NCBI GenBank assembly: GCA_003427395.1
Contig: BFEA01000637.1
Coordinates: 35,790-85,841, forward strand
DNA length: 50,052 nt
DNA from: Chara braunii
Lineage: Eukaryota > Streptophyta > Charophyceae > Charales > Characeae
Reading direction: 5' to 3'
Shown here: one piece after another, positions 1-9,030 of the stretch
Layout: each line of letters begins with the position of its first letter
How positions within the stretch are numbered: position 1 is the stretch's first letter
Notes under the pieces: model-generated
What the model was told of the DNA's origin: nothing
What the model saw: only the letters and a program-made list of their open reading frames with translations
The model's database searches: none
Made by a program: the position numbers and the translations under genes

Positions 1-70
<70 letters not shown>
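1..70. repeat. (AG)n microsatellite
   Basis: Pure AG dinucleotide repeat filling the window edge; its true length is unknown because it runs off the left end. Confidence 0.97.
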
Positions 71-71
<1 letters not shown>

Positions 72-1800
72 AAAGTGAGAAGAAGAGGGAGTGTATCCTT
101 CGTCAGGTGATCCAATCATCAACAAGAGAAGGAGGGGGTTAGCGCATCCCCTGAAGCGCTTTTCTTCGCCTGCGTCATTGGACGGCTCATCAGCGGGTAT
201 GTGGGCATGGAGCCCAGTCTCTGTGAGGTGGGGAAGGAGTTGGAAGAGGAGGAGAGGCCGAGGGGGAAGGGAAAGGGGTTTGTGATCAACTAAGAAGGCT
301 TGTACGTCTGCAACTGGTCCAATTAGCAGTTAAGTAGGGTCTTTCCTTCGTAAATTACTGAGGTGAAGGCGAGCAAGGAGAGACACGGAGGGGACGGAGA
401 GGGAGGAGGGAAAGGAGGGGGACAGTAGGTATGGTATGGGAGGGAGGGGAGGATTGGTGGTAAGTGTTACGAGAGCATAGCTGCATATATGTGGGGCATG
501 GAGATGGAGTCGAAGGTTGTCACTCACCGCGTGGGCATTGATCTCCGTATCAGTGGCGAATTCTTTTGTTGCATTGGCCATGGCGCGAGATGCGGATTGA
601 ATCTTAACCTTCACTGAGGGAGGTGGTGCGGTTTCAATCGGGGGGAGCGGGCAAGTGGAAGAGAAAGAGGAGTAAAGAAAGAATGGAGTATCCTCCGTTC
701 GTGTGAGTCATTGGTGGGGAGTTCACAATCGAATCCGAAGGGAGGCAAAGTAGAGGTGCATGAGCACGAGTCCACTGTGAATGTGAGGAGGAGATAGAGG
801 TGCGGATGGCCGCTACTATAGTAAGGTTTTGGTTAGGGAAGGTGTGATGCGAGGGTGGGTGAGGAGGGATGGAGGAACAAGGTGGGAGCGTGAGGGAAGG
901 CATCAGATCCATAGTGGGTGAAATGTGGGTGCAGAAGTTGTCCGACTGGGTTGAATGACCGAAGGGAGTGAAGGGGATGGTGGGGTATTGGAGTGTGGAA
1001 GCTGAATTCAGGGTTTTGATTTTAGCGCCGAAGCAAGTGCGTTGGTGACATCAGTATCAGCAAGCATTTGCCCGGGGCAGGAGTTTGGATGCATCGTAGT
1101 GAGCAGGGGAGTTTTTTGTTTTCGAGTGTCGGCGTCTGGGAGAGACGGAATGGGGCAGGTCGAGGTATTGTCGCTGTTTTTTGGGAGCTAGTGCGGCGGG
1201 TATGGTGGATGGTTGCTGGTCTATTGTATGGAAGTCTCATATGATTATGGTTCAGTCGTGGTTTGCTGGGATCGGCGGGCCCACGTTGTGCTGCCTTGTT
1301 GTGGGCTTGTCCGGGAGTGGCGGGGTGGGCAGGATGAAAGAACGTTTTCCTCAATCGTAAGGGACAGGGGAAGGCGGAGTAATGTCTAGGGTTTGGGTGG
1401 AACGTCGTGGGGTTGGTTGGACGTATGTACTAATATAGGGTACTTTCAATGGGAGGGGCCTCAGTGCCATGAAAAGTTTAGATTGGAAACTCCTCTCCCC
1501 TTTTTTGGGAAAACAGAATTTTCAGGGCTCTTTTGAAGGGGTAGTAGTCATAAGGTATTTGGTGGGGTAGTAGGAGGGGGGCCTACAAGTACGGGCCCCG
1601 GAGGGAGTAATGTTGTGTATTCCATTGTTCTAGCTGGGAAAGGCCTCAAGATGGGTCTGGTTCTTTGTTGTGTTGAATTTGCGAAAACAAAAGGGTTCCG
1701 GTGTACCTAATTGCCAGTAAAGAAAAGTGGGGGTTATTTTTTTCTATAGTGTGTGTGAGCCCTTATGTATGGGGGTTCTTTGGTCTGTAAATTCATGTAT
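71..1800. other. Unassigned G-rich region, no convincing gene
   Basis: About 1.7 kb, purine-rich on the plus strand, with only short open frames on both strands (longest about 110 codons, 1022-1354 minus, rich in Pro, Thr and His). None shows a recognisable domain. A minus-strand frame at 330-614 begins with a plausible acidic/amphipathic stretch (MANATKEFATDTEINAHAV) but turns into Pro/Ser/Leu low complexity. I see no rRNA, tRNA or transposon protein. It could be the untranslated or LTR part of an element starting left of the window. Confidence 0.4.
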
Positions 1801-1876
1801 GTTTGTATATTTGTATGTTCGTGTGTGTGTGTGTGTGTCTGTGGGTGAGTGTGTGTGTGTGTGTGTGTGTGTGCGT
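1801..1876. repeat. (GT)n microsatellite, interrupted
   Basis: Two GT runs separated by a short CTGTGGGTGA interruption. Confidence 0.9.
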
Positions 1877-1910
1877 GTCACATGTGATCGATAGCACAAG
1901 TCCATGAGGG

Positions 1911-2030
1911 TTTTTTCTCACATATTTGGCGACCCTGTGCACTGTATGTTTTTTCTAACATATTTGGCGACCATGTGCACTGTAGGCTTTTAGTCACCTA
2001 TTTGGGGACGAGTAGCACAGGTCCATGAGG
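1911..2030. repeat. 38-bp tandem repeat, about 3 copies
   Basis: Copies at 1911-1948 and 1949-1986 differ at three positions and share the core ACATATTTGGCGACC followed by TGTGCACTGTA. A third copy (1987-2030) is diverged (ACCTATTTGGGGACGAG). The phrase AGCACAAGTCCATGAGGG before the array recurs after it as AGCACAGGTCCATGAGGG, so the array is bracketed by a diverged direct repeat. Confidence 0.8.
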
Positions 2031-2104
2031 GCTACCGGTAACAGAGTGGGGGAAACTGGCAGAGTGGAAAAATTGGAAAATGCATCTAATTGCCCCCGCG
2101 ATTT

Positions 2105-2790
2105 ACTTTGTGGTTGAAATATTTTTTTTATTTTTTATGTAAAAAATATATATTTTTTTTCCTAGAAAGATCACGATGAAATCTGCATACCCTACAATGT
2201 TCAGACTTCTTTGATATATTGTATTAGATGGAAAAACCGTTGAAGTCGGGGTACTTTTCTCATTGGCTGACACATGATAAAGGAGCAAAAAACATCAAAA
2301 ATGGAAGAAAAGGACGAATTGGCGTGGCATTTATTTCACGATTTTAAACCATGAGCACCTACCACGTTTTTAGGCGTTAACGCGAAGGCTGAATTTGTGC
2401 GTCGCGCAGGTCCATATGCATTTGTGTAAGAGGGGGCCTAAGAGCCCGTGGGGTACTGGTGGTTTTTTTTTTTTTATAAAAATTATTTTTGGAAATATCA
2501 CGACCAAATCTACAAGCTCTTCAATTTTCAGAGTTCTGGAGTCATCCTTCTGAGCGCAACAAATCGCGGAAGTTGGGATATTTTTCCCATTGGCCAACAC
2601 GTGCCAAAATGGCAAAAATGAAAAATGCAACAAAACGACGTGACATTTATTTCACGGTCGAATTTTTTTTTGTTTTCATTTTTTTATATGTTTCCTGGAA
2701 ATATCACAACCTAATCTACAGGATCTCAATTTTTCATATTTTTTCTTCAATTCAGCTGAGCGCGAAAAATCACCAGAGTTGACGCTTGAA
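2105..2790. repeat. Diverged A/T-rich direct repeats
   Basis: Three related blocks start near 2160, 2490 and 2693. They share a head of the type GGAAATATCACGACCAAATC, and the first two also share a middle (CATTGGCTGACACATGA versus CATTGGCCAACACGTGC) and a tail GACATTTATTTCACG. Short frames here do not look coding. This is probably a dispersed non-coding repeat duplicated in place. Confidence 0.6.
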
Positions 2791-2929
2791 AACTGTGGGA
2801 CTGGACCTGTCTGCCACACTGTGCAACGTTAGGGTTTCCACACACAAGCACATCCTGACCTGCCAGCTGCCTGACGTCGGATACACTTAAAAAATAAACA
2901 GTATTCAAAAGCACACTGGGACCCAATCT

Positions 2930-3030
2930 ACTATAGTGGTTATCTCATCACGCAGTTGCGTATCTCAAATTTGTGCGTGGGTTCAAACCCCGACAACAAC
3001 CATTGGCAGCGAACTTCAAAATCTTAATAT
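2930..3030 (+). mobile_element. tRNA-like sequence, probable SINE head
   Basis: A pol III type internal promoter is visible. A box-A-like stretch (TAGTGGTTATCTCATC, near 2934-2949) is followed about 30 bases later by a clear box B (GGGTTCAAACCCC, 2979-2991). The T-arm can fold with the loop TTCAAAC. The anticodon region does not fold into a clean cloverleaf, and the unit runs into a GT microsatellite, so a tRNA-derived SINE or tRNA pseudogene is more likely than a working tRNA gene. Confidence 0.45.
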
Positions 3031-3096
3031 TTGTGTGTGTGTGTGTGTGTATGGGTGGGTGGGTGGGTGCTTGCATGTTTGGGTGTGTGGGTGTGC
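3031..3096. repeat. (GT)n / GGTG microsatellite
   Basis: Pure GT run followed by GGGTGGGTGGGTG and GTGTGGGTGTG; it forms the tail of the tRNA-like unit just upstream. Confidence 0.85.
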
Positions 3097-3189
3097 CCAG
3101 ACAGTGGCTTAAAAAAAAATATTTCCCACGACAAAAAGACGAACGACAAGGATAATCACCAATCATTTTTTTTTCCCACCAACAAAAAA

Positions 3190-3600
3190 ACAAACAACGG
3201 GGGCAAAATGAAAAATTTGAAAACGAAACAACTCAGTTGAACTAACTGCCCCGCCCACGAAAATGACAACGACGACCGAAAAGAGAAAAATTAATTGCAC
3301 AGCAAACCACTTATCGACGGTGGTTGGCACACTCGCGAACAACAGGGCGGCGACCGGCACACTCGCGAACAACGGGGGCAAAAGAAAATAATTGAAAATG
3401 AAACGACGGGGGTCGGCGCAGTCACGAACAACGAGGGAAAAATAAAAAATTGAAACCGAACTTACAGACTACCTGCCCACGAAAACGACAATAGCAGCCA
3501 AAAAGAAAAAAATAATAAAAGCAAAACAACATACTGCCCGCACCACAAAAAATAAGAAAAAAAAAATGAAAAGAAAACCGCTTATCGACGACCCCCGCTT
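3190..3600. repeat. A-rich duplicated block, two copies about 234 bp apart
   Basis: The block beginning AACAACGGGGGCAAAA (3195) and containing GCCCACGAAAATGACAAC recurs at 3429-3590 as AACAACGAGGGAAAAA with GCCCACGAAAACGACAA. Both copies end near a CTTATCGACG motif. Several shorter ACTCGCGAACAAC copies lie between. No protein is apparent. Confidence 0.6.
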
Positions 3601-3807
3601 CAAGATATTCCCTCGCATCTACGCCCGCTGCTGCCCGGCCCCATGGGCGCGCTGTGAACACTTTGGTGCGCGTATCTCTCTACACGTCCTCCCGCCCTCG
3701 ATCGCCTTCATCCGCCGGCCCTCGCCAAAAGTTCAACTGGATTTCGGAGTGCAATGGACCACCGACCTCCCCCCCCGGCCAATGTTCCTTAAGGGATATA
3801 TATATAT

Positions 3808-3896
3808 AGGGTAACTGACGTTCGGGACAGGCCGAACGCCCGAACGTATGGGACCCCTTGGGGATGCGTTCGGTTGTTCGGGCCGAACGAGGACCG

Positions 3897-3985
<89 letters not shown>

Positions 3986-4570
3986 GTTATGGAGAAAAAT
4001 AAATTAAACAAGATTTTCCTAAGCATTATATCCGAATTCCTTACCAAATTTGAAATAAAAATAAAATATGGAGAACAAATACTAATAATAAAAATAAATA
4101 AAAACAAAAAGAGAATTAAATTTAGTGAGTGAGCGAGCACATTTTCGACACCGCCATCTTTGGCGATTTTTCATCTTTTTTGGGGCATAGCTAAATGCCC
4201 TAAAAATTTACAGATGTGTACTTCACATAATACAAAACCCACTAAAAAAGTTTCAAAAAATAATAAAATTGTTTGGACCCCGAACTAAAATGAAAAAAAA
4301 AGTAAAAGTGAAAAAAAATGTGGGCGAGCATGCCGTCTGTGGCGATTTTTAATTCTTATTTGGTTGAGCCAAATGACGTCAAAATTTATATCCATGGACC
4401 TCACGTCGTAGAGAACTCACAAAAAAAACATTCAGAAAGAAAAACATATTTTTAGGCCCTGAAATATTTTTTGGCGGGGACCGAACGTCGTCGGGTTCGG
4501 ACCCCGTACGGGACCCCGAACCCATATGTAGGAAGGTCAGCCCGGGGACCTCAGTACGTACGGCCTGGGG
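3808..4570 (+). mobile_element. Family A repeat, copy A1
   Basis: The left end AGGGTAACTGACGTTCGGGA lies directly after a TA tract and the right end GTACGGCCTGGGG directly before one. The order is a GC-rich head full of CCGAACG/CGTTCGG motifs, a tract of about 83 A (3898-3981), an A/T-rich body holding two copies of a motif around GACACCGCCATCTTTGGCG (near 4150 and 4335), and a GC-rich tail repeating the GTTCGG motif. There is no open reading frame beyond homopolymer artefacts. Confidence 0.7.
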
Positions 4571-4697
4571 ATATATATATATATATATAACAGTTTGTCA
4601 TAGCCCCTCGTTTGTTGTCCTCTTCTCTTTCTCTGCCTACGGTTTACCGGGCAGTTCTGTTTGTGACGATATATATATATATATATACATATATATA
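4571..4697 (-). mobile_element. Family C fragment between two TA tracts
   Basis: Positions 4590-4668 are the reverse complement of the first ~80 bp of the repeat found at 38.2 and 38.6 kb (CGTCACAAACAGAACTGCCC on the minus strand, ending in GACAAACTGTT). TA tracts flank it at 4571-4589 and 4669-4697. Confidence 0.75.
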
Positions 4698-4794
4698 CAG
4701 GGTTGCCGGTGTTTGGGACGGGCCGAACGCCCGAATGCCAGAACTTTCGACACCCCCTCTCGACGCGTTCGGCCGTTCGGCCGAACGCGGACCC

Positions 4795-4825
<31 letters not shown>

Positions 4826-5459
4826 AAAAAATCTGAAAACAATATATGCTATGCAGAAGAATAAACTAAATAACACTTGCCTCAATGTTAACTCCAAATT
4901 CTTGACTAAATTTAAAGTAAAAATCAAATACTAAAAATAAATAATAATAATAATAATGAAAGTTAGAAAACATTAAACGAGAATGAAATTATTTAGTGGG
5001 CGAGCACGTTTTTGACACCGCCATCTTTGGCGATTTTTCATGTTTTTTTGGTTGTGACAAATGCCATGAAATTTTAAATATGTGGATATTACATAATAGA
5101 GAATCTACAAATAAATTTTGAAAAAAAAAAAATCATGCCCTGAAATAAAGGAAAAACAAAAAGTGAAAAGAGAAAAAAAACAAATTCGTGAGTGGGCAAG
5201 CAAGTTTTGTCACCACCATCTTTGCCGATTTTTCATTTTATTTTGGCTAAACAGAATCGCTTCAAAAGTAAGAGGGGGATACCTTACATCACAAAGAAAT
5301 GACAAAACAAAATTCAAAAAAATATATATATATTTAGGTCCCAAAATATGTTTTTGCGAGGTCCAAATCCCTTCGGGTTCGGGGCTCATACGGGGACCCG
5401 AACGCTCGAACGTTCGGGGGTCAGCTCAGGGGCCTCCGTACGTTCGGCCTGGCAAACCT
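4698..5459 (+). mobile_element. Family A repeat, copy A2
   Basis: The left end CAGGGTTGCCGGTGTTTGGG follows a TA tract, and the right end CGTTCGGCCTGGCAAACCTA precedes the 130-bp TA/TACA tract. It is collinear with A1: GC head, A tract of ~26, body with two CACCGCCATCTTTGGCG-type motifs (near 5018 and 5211), GC tail. The length of about 760 bp equals A1, so both are probably near full-length. Confidence 0.72.
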
Positions 5460-5477
5460 ATATACATATATATATAC

Positions 5478-5514
<37 letters not shown>

Positions 5515-5589
5515 CATATATATATACATATATATATATATACATATATGTACATATATATCGTCACATGTATACATATATATATATAC
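5460..5589. repeat. (TA)n/(TATACA)n tract
   Basis: Alternating TA with periodic TACA interruptions and one embedded CGTCACATG. It separates A2 from B1. Confidence 0.9.
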
Positions 5590-5883
5590 TAGGCTACCAG
5601 TCGGGCCACCCGGGTCACCCTATTTTTCCGGGCGGCCCGGCCGTGCAAGAACTAGGGAAGGTCCCAGCCAAAAAAAAAAATAAAAAAAATCCAAAAAATC
5701 CGAGAAACAAAAACTATGTTATGCAGAAAAATAAACTGAACAAACTTTTGCCTCAAGGTCACATCGAAGTTCTTTACCCAATTTAAAATAAAAATAAAAA
5801 TTTTAAAAATAATTTTTCTTTTTTTCTTTTCTTATTTCTTTTTGACCCGGCCGTGCAAGTGGATCCGGGCCACTCTGGTGACG
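5590..5883 (+). mobile_element. Family B repeat, short copy B1
   Basis: The left end TAGGCTACCAGTCGGGCCAC is mirrored by the right end CGGGCCACTCTGGTGACGA (reverse complement TCGTCACCAGAGTGGCCCG), i.e. imperfect terminal inverted repeats with core ACCAG..GGCC. TA tracts flank both sides. The interior is A/T-rich and shares a stretch with family A (TTATGCAGAAAAATAAACT, TTTTGCCTCAAGGTCACATC), so families A and B are related. Confidence 0.65.
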
Positions 5884-5890
5884 ATATATA

Positions 5891-6598
5891 TAGGGTTACC
5901 TGACCGAACGTTCGGGGGCCGAACACCCCCAGGATCGGGCCCCGCCAAAATTTTCTCGGGGCCTAAACATAAGTTTTTTTTTCTGAGTTGTTTTTTGTGA
6001 GTTCTCTAGGATGTAACCTACACGACTAAAAATTTTGGAGCCATTCTGCTAAGCCAAAAAAACATTAAAAATCATCAAAGATGGGGGTGTCAAAACGTGC
6101 TCGCCCACTCACTATTTTGTTTTTTTTCACTTTTAACTTTTTGTTTTCACTTTCTTTCGGGGCCTAAAAAAAAAATATTATTTTTTGAAAAACAATTAAT
6201 GAGTTACTGATTATGTAAACTACATATCTGTAAATTTTCAGTGCATTTCTCAATGCCAAACAATAATTAAAAATCGGCAAAGATGGCGGTGTCGAAAAGG
6301 TGCTGGCACACTCACTCATTTTAATTCTCTTTTTATTTTTTCTTATTTTTATCATAGTGTTTATTTTTTGTATTTGATTTTTAATTCAAATTTGGTAAAG
6401 AATTTGGATGTTGTGCCCAGTCAAATGTTGTTGAGTTTATTTTTCTCCATAACATATTTGTTTTTCGGAATTGTTTGAAAACTTTTTTTTTTTTTTTTTT
6501 TTTCGCGTTCGGCCCGAACGGCTGAACGCCTTCCGAAAGGGTCCCGTACGTTCGGGCGGGTTCGCGCGTTCGGCCCGTCCCGAACGCTGGCAACCCTG
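5891..6598 (-). mobile_element. Family A repeat, copy A3 (inverted)
   Basis: Reverse-complement copy of family A. It starts TAGGGTTACCTGACCGAACG after a TA tract and ends CCCGAACGCTGGCAACCCTG before one. Two motif copies (CAAAGATGGGGGTGTC near 6077 and CAAAGATGGCGGTGTC near 6279), the homopolymer (T run from 6483) and the GC-rich head are all in mirrored order. Confidence 0.72.
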
Positions 6599-6663
6599 TA
6601 TATATATATATATATATAAATATATATATTTACCAGGCAGTTCTGTTTGTGACGATATATATA
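6599..6663 (-). mobile_element. TA tract with short family C remnant
   Basis: Between two TA tracts, 6630-6653 reads TTACCAGGCAGTTCTGTTTG followed by TGACG, the reverse complement of the first ~25 bp of family C. The family C end next to TA is again the one preserved. Confidence 0.65.
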
Positions 6664-7862
6664 TAGGCTACCAGCAGGGCCGGCAGGATCACCTCGTTTG
6701 CCCGGGGGCCTGGCCATGCAAGGATAAAAAAAGGTCCCATAAAAAATAACATAAATTATAAATAAAAAATCTGAATTGCTGAGATTTGAAGTTTATAGCT
6801 GAACAACTTTTGCCTCAGCGTCACATCAAATTTTTTACCAAATTGAAAATAAAAAATAAACTGAACTTTTTTTTTTTTTTTTTTCGGACTGACCAAGCAA
6901 GTGGGAGGCCACTGCCTCTATGAGCCCCAATCGGCCCCTTTTCGGGAGCCTGTCGGCCGCCTTAAGTGAAGGCAGGCCCGACGAGGCCCCTCAGGGCCTT
7001 ATTTCGGCCTTTGCGCAACTAAGGAAATTCAGGCAGTTGCGCAGCGCCAGTTGGTTGAGAAAACCCAGGCCCTGGGCCGCCTGTGTGAATGAATGGAAAG
7101 CAGGCCCTGGGCTGGATACGGGTACTAGGCCAAACACATGCCAAAGGCAGTTGGGTGCATGCAACCACCACATGCCCCAGGCCTGTTCTCGATCGTGCTG
7201 GGCCTCAGGCTACCGGGGCCTACTGGAAGCTTCCTGGGACTGGACGCAGGCAGGCCACTTCGATATAGCAAAGGGCCTGCCTCCTCATTCGGCATTTGGG
7301 TGCTGGCTGCATGCTGCGCAAACGCTGCTGCGCATTTGCTGGCTGGCACCTACGCGCTCACGAGCGAGCAGGGAAGGAGCAGGCAGCCATAGCCGAGCTG
7401 CGCTGCTGTAAGCTGGGTGTGGCGCAGCATGGTCCTTGGGTGCTAGTGGCATCTGTGTGTTGGGGAACGAGGTTGTGAGTGAGGCGAGAGACATACCTGG
7501 TGCTGGAAGCGTGCGACATTGGTCGCTGTATGCTCGCACTTCGGGAAAGCTGTTGACGTCATCATTCGGCATTGTAGTCTAGGACTCTAGGCTAGATAGA
7601 ATCTGCCATCTGTAGTCTGGACGCCGAGCGCCAGATAGGATATCAACATTGGTTCTTCATTGATGATGATGATGAGACTTTACCAGCATTGTCAATTATG
7701 AGCTCTTGGTGTCTTCTTACTTGGTGAAACTCGTGATGCAATTCTGCTGTTGGTTCGAGGTCACGACTATCTGGTCTTGTGTATATGATGCTGTTTGATT
7801 GCTGAAGTTCGCTATTGCTCATCTTCCTTGCACAAGTGGTCTCGGGCCAGTCTGGTAGCCTA
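6664..7862 (+). mobile_element. Family B repeat, long copy B2
   Basis: The termini are perfect 11-bp inverted repeats, TAGGCTACCAG at 6664-6674 and its reverse complement at 7852-7862, followed inward by GC-rich GGGCC stretches and flanked by TA tracts. The first ~230 bp match B1. The remainder is GC-rich sequence alignable with the reverse complement of 14.14-14.58 kb, suggesting that B2 contains captured or inserted LTR-like DNA. The 163-codon open frame at 6920-7411 shows no domain and probably is not a gene. Confidence 0.6.
6966..7400 (+). repeat. LTR-like GC-rich block inside B2
   Basis: Shared landmarks with the minus strand of 14140-14585, in the same order, include TTAAGTGAAGGCAGGCC (versus CTAAGTGAAGGCGGGCC), CAGGCAGTTGCG, AGGCCCTGGGC, CAGTTGGG and a GCATGCT...GCTGCTG segment. 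The identity is patchy, so this is an old relationship. Confidence 0.45.
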
Positions 7863-7954
7863 GATATATATTTGTATATCCATTGAGTTTGTGTGAGTAC
7901 TTTGACTGACCTTTGCCGAGTTTTTTATGCAGGCATAGCGTGCACCGGGCGCTG

Positions 7955-8640
7955 TGCTAGTTGATGTATTATTGACTGCTCCTTTCAATGAGGTCAAGAC
8001 TAAGTCGTCTAACTTGGAGAAGGAGGTTCCCCCTTGTCTACTTGTCCTAGTGTACGTGAATTCTCTTCATTTGGGTCTAAGGACCTCCAAGGTCTTCTAC
8101 TTCTTTCACTTCTGTCAATTCTATTGTAGTTATGCCTCCATTTTGTCGACTCCATCTCTTGAATATGTTATTCTATCTATGTGAGGGTCTTTTGTGCTGT
8201 TCCAGTCAGCTACGAGGATTAGGTATCTGTAAGTGGGAGTTTCTTCTTTTATGTCGTCTATCAGTAGTTTCTGTGCGTTAAGGTGTTAGGGGCATATATG
8301 TTTATTAATCTAATTTCCTTTTGCCTAGCCTTATCCATCTACCGTGTACTGGGTCCTATTTTGTCTGTTCTATTTCTATGAATTGCGTAGCCAATGCTTT
8401 GCTGTGGAATAGTACCAGCACCCCAGCTGATGAGATGTTTGGTGTCGAGACCCAGAAGGCTTCACTTGCTTGTCTGAGCCTTCTAACTATTTCTTGTTGG
8501 ATGCATTTGTGCTCTTCTAAGCCTGTAAGGTGTGTTTCCTGTTTGCAGATTATGTTTCGCAGTGTTCTATCAAACCGGTCTATTGCGGCCGTGAAGCTGA
8601 ACCATTTGTCAGGGGAGGTCAGGATGGTGGCCAATTCTAG
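7955..8640 (-). pseudogene. Fossil LINE endonuclease (EEP/AP-endonuclease-like)
   Basis: The minus-strand frame 8634-8356 contains IICKQETHL, matching the catalytic-Glu motif (QETHL) of L1-type endonucleases, then SAGVLVLFHSK, matching the following strand. In shifted frames further left come WIRLGKRK, INIYAPNT (the conserved NIYAPN strand) and, near 8200-8230, LVADWNSTKD at the place of the GDFN motif with its metal-binding Asp and Asn. Several frameshifts and stops (for example TAG near 8353) make it inactive. The N-terminus and any RT are missing, and the TA-bounded B2 unit ends just beyond its left edge. Known family role: nicking target DNA to prime reverse transcription. Assignment rests on motif order only. 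Confidence 0.6.
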
Positions 8641-8699
8641 TACAATCCAGGAATGGATGTCTGTCTTGTTTCTTGCCTCGTGCTTCTGTCTCCCTGACT

Positions 8700-9030
8700 G
8701 ATGTGATCTTTACTTGAGTGGCTGTAGTTCTGGTTAAGGGGTTGAATTTAGGAGTCAGATGGGGAGTATGGTGGTGGGATGGACCTGGCAACCAACCTGG
8801 CAACCAACCCCTTGGACCCCTCACCAGCCTTCGCTTATGGCCCATGTCAATTTTCCAGGCTCACCTTCACTAAGGGCGGCCATCATACATTTCTAGCTGT
8901 AGACTTAGGCTGAGGAGTCCTGGAGCCCCACACCTCTATTAGCGTTCTGACCTAACCTTTCCTTTCAGGTCACTGGTCCTCTGATCAGCTCCTCATTCTT
9001 AAGTTTGCGGGATAGCTTTCAGATCTTGGG
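8700..9030. other. Gene-free spacer with splice-acceptor-like sites
   Basis: No coding signal is evident. A good acceptor-like sequence (CTAACCTTTCCTTTCAG, ending 8968) and a weaker one (GCTTTCAG, ending 9022) precede the kelch exon. The first would place an in-frame TAG (9013-9015) in the exon, so it is not usable in the main frame. Confidence 0.4.

Larger units (their letters stand above)
3796..7875. mobile_element. Chain of (TA)n-bounded repeats (families A, C, B)
   Basis: In order: (TA)n, A1, (TA)n, C fragment, (TA)n, A2, long (TA)n/(TATACA)n, B1, (TA)n, A3 inverted, (TA)n, C fragment, (TA)n, B2, (TA)n. Every boundary between units is a TA tract, and unit ends are conserved. This resembles microsatellite-targeted MITEs such as rice micron elements. 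The copies carry no transposase reading frame. Long Phe-, Lys- or Tyr/Ile-rich open frames in this stretch are translations of homopolymer or TA tracts and are not genes. Confidence 0.7.

Noticed and set aside
3733-5786. Long Phe-, Lys- and Tyr/Ile-rich frames
   Set aside because: Translations of poly-A/T and (TA)n tracts within repeat units.
6920-7411. 163-codon plus frame
   Set aside because: It lies wholly in repeat-derived GC-rich DNA; other frames are equally open and no domain is visible.
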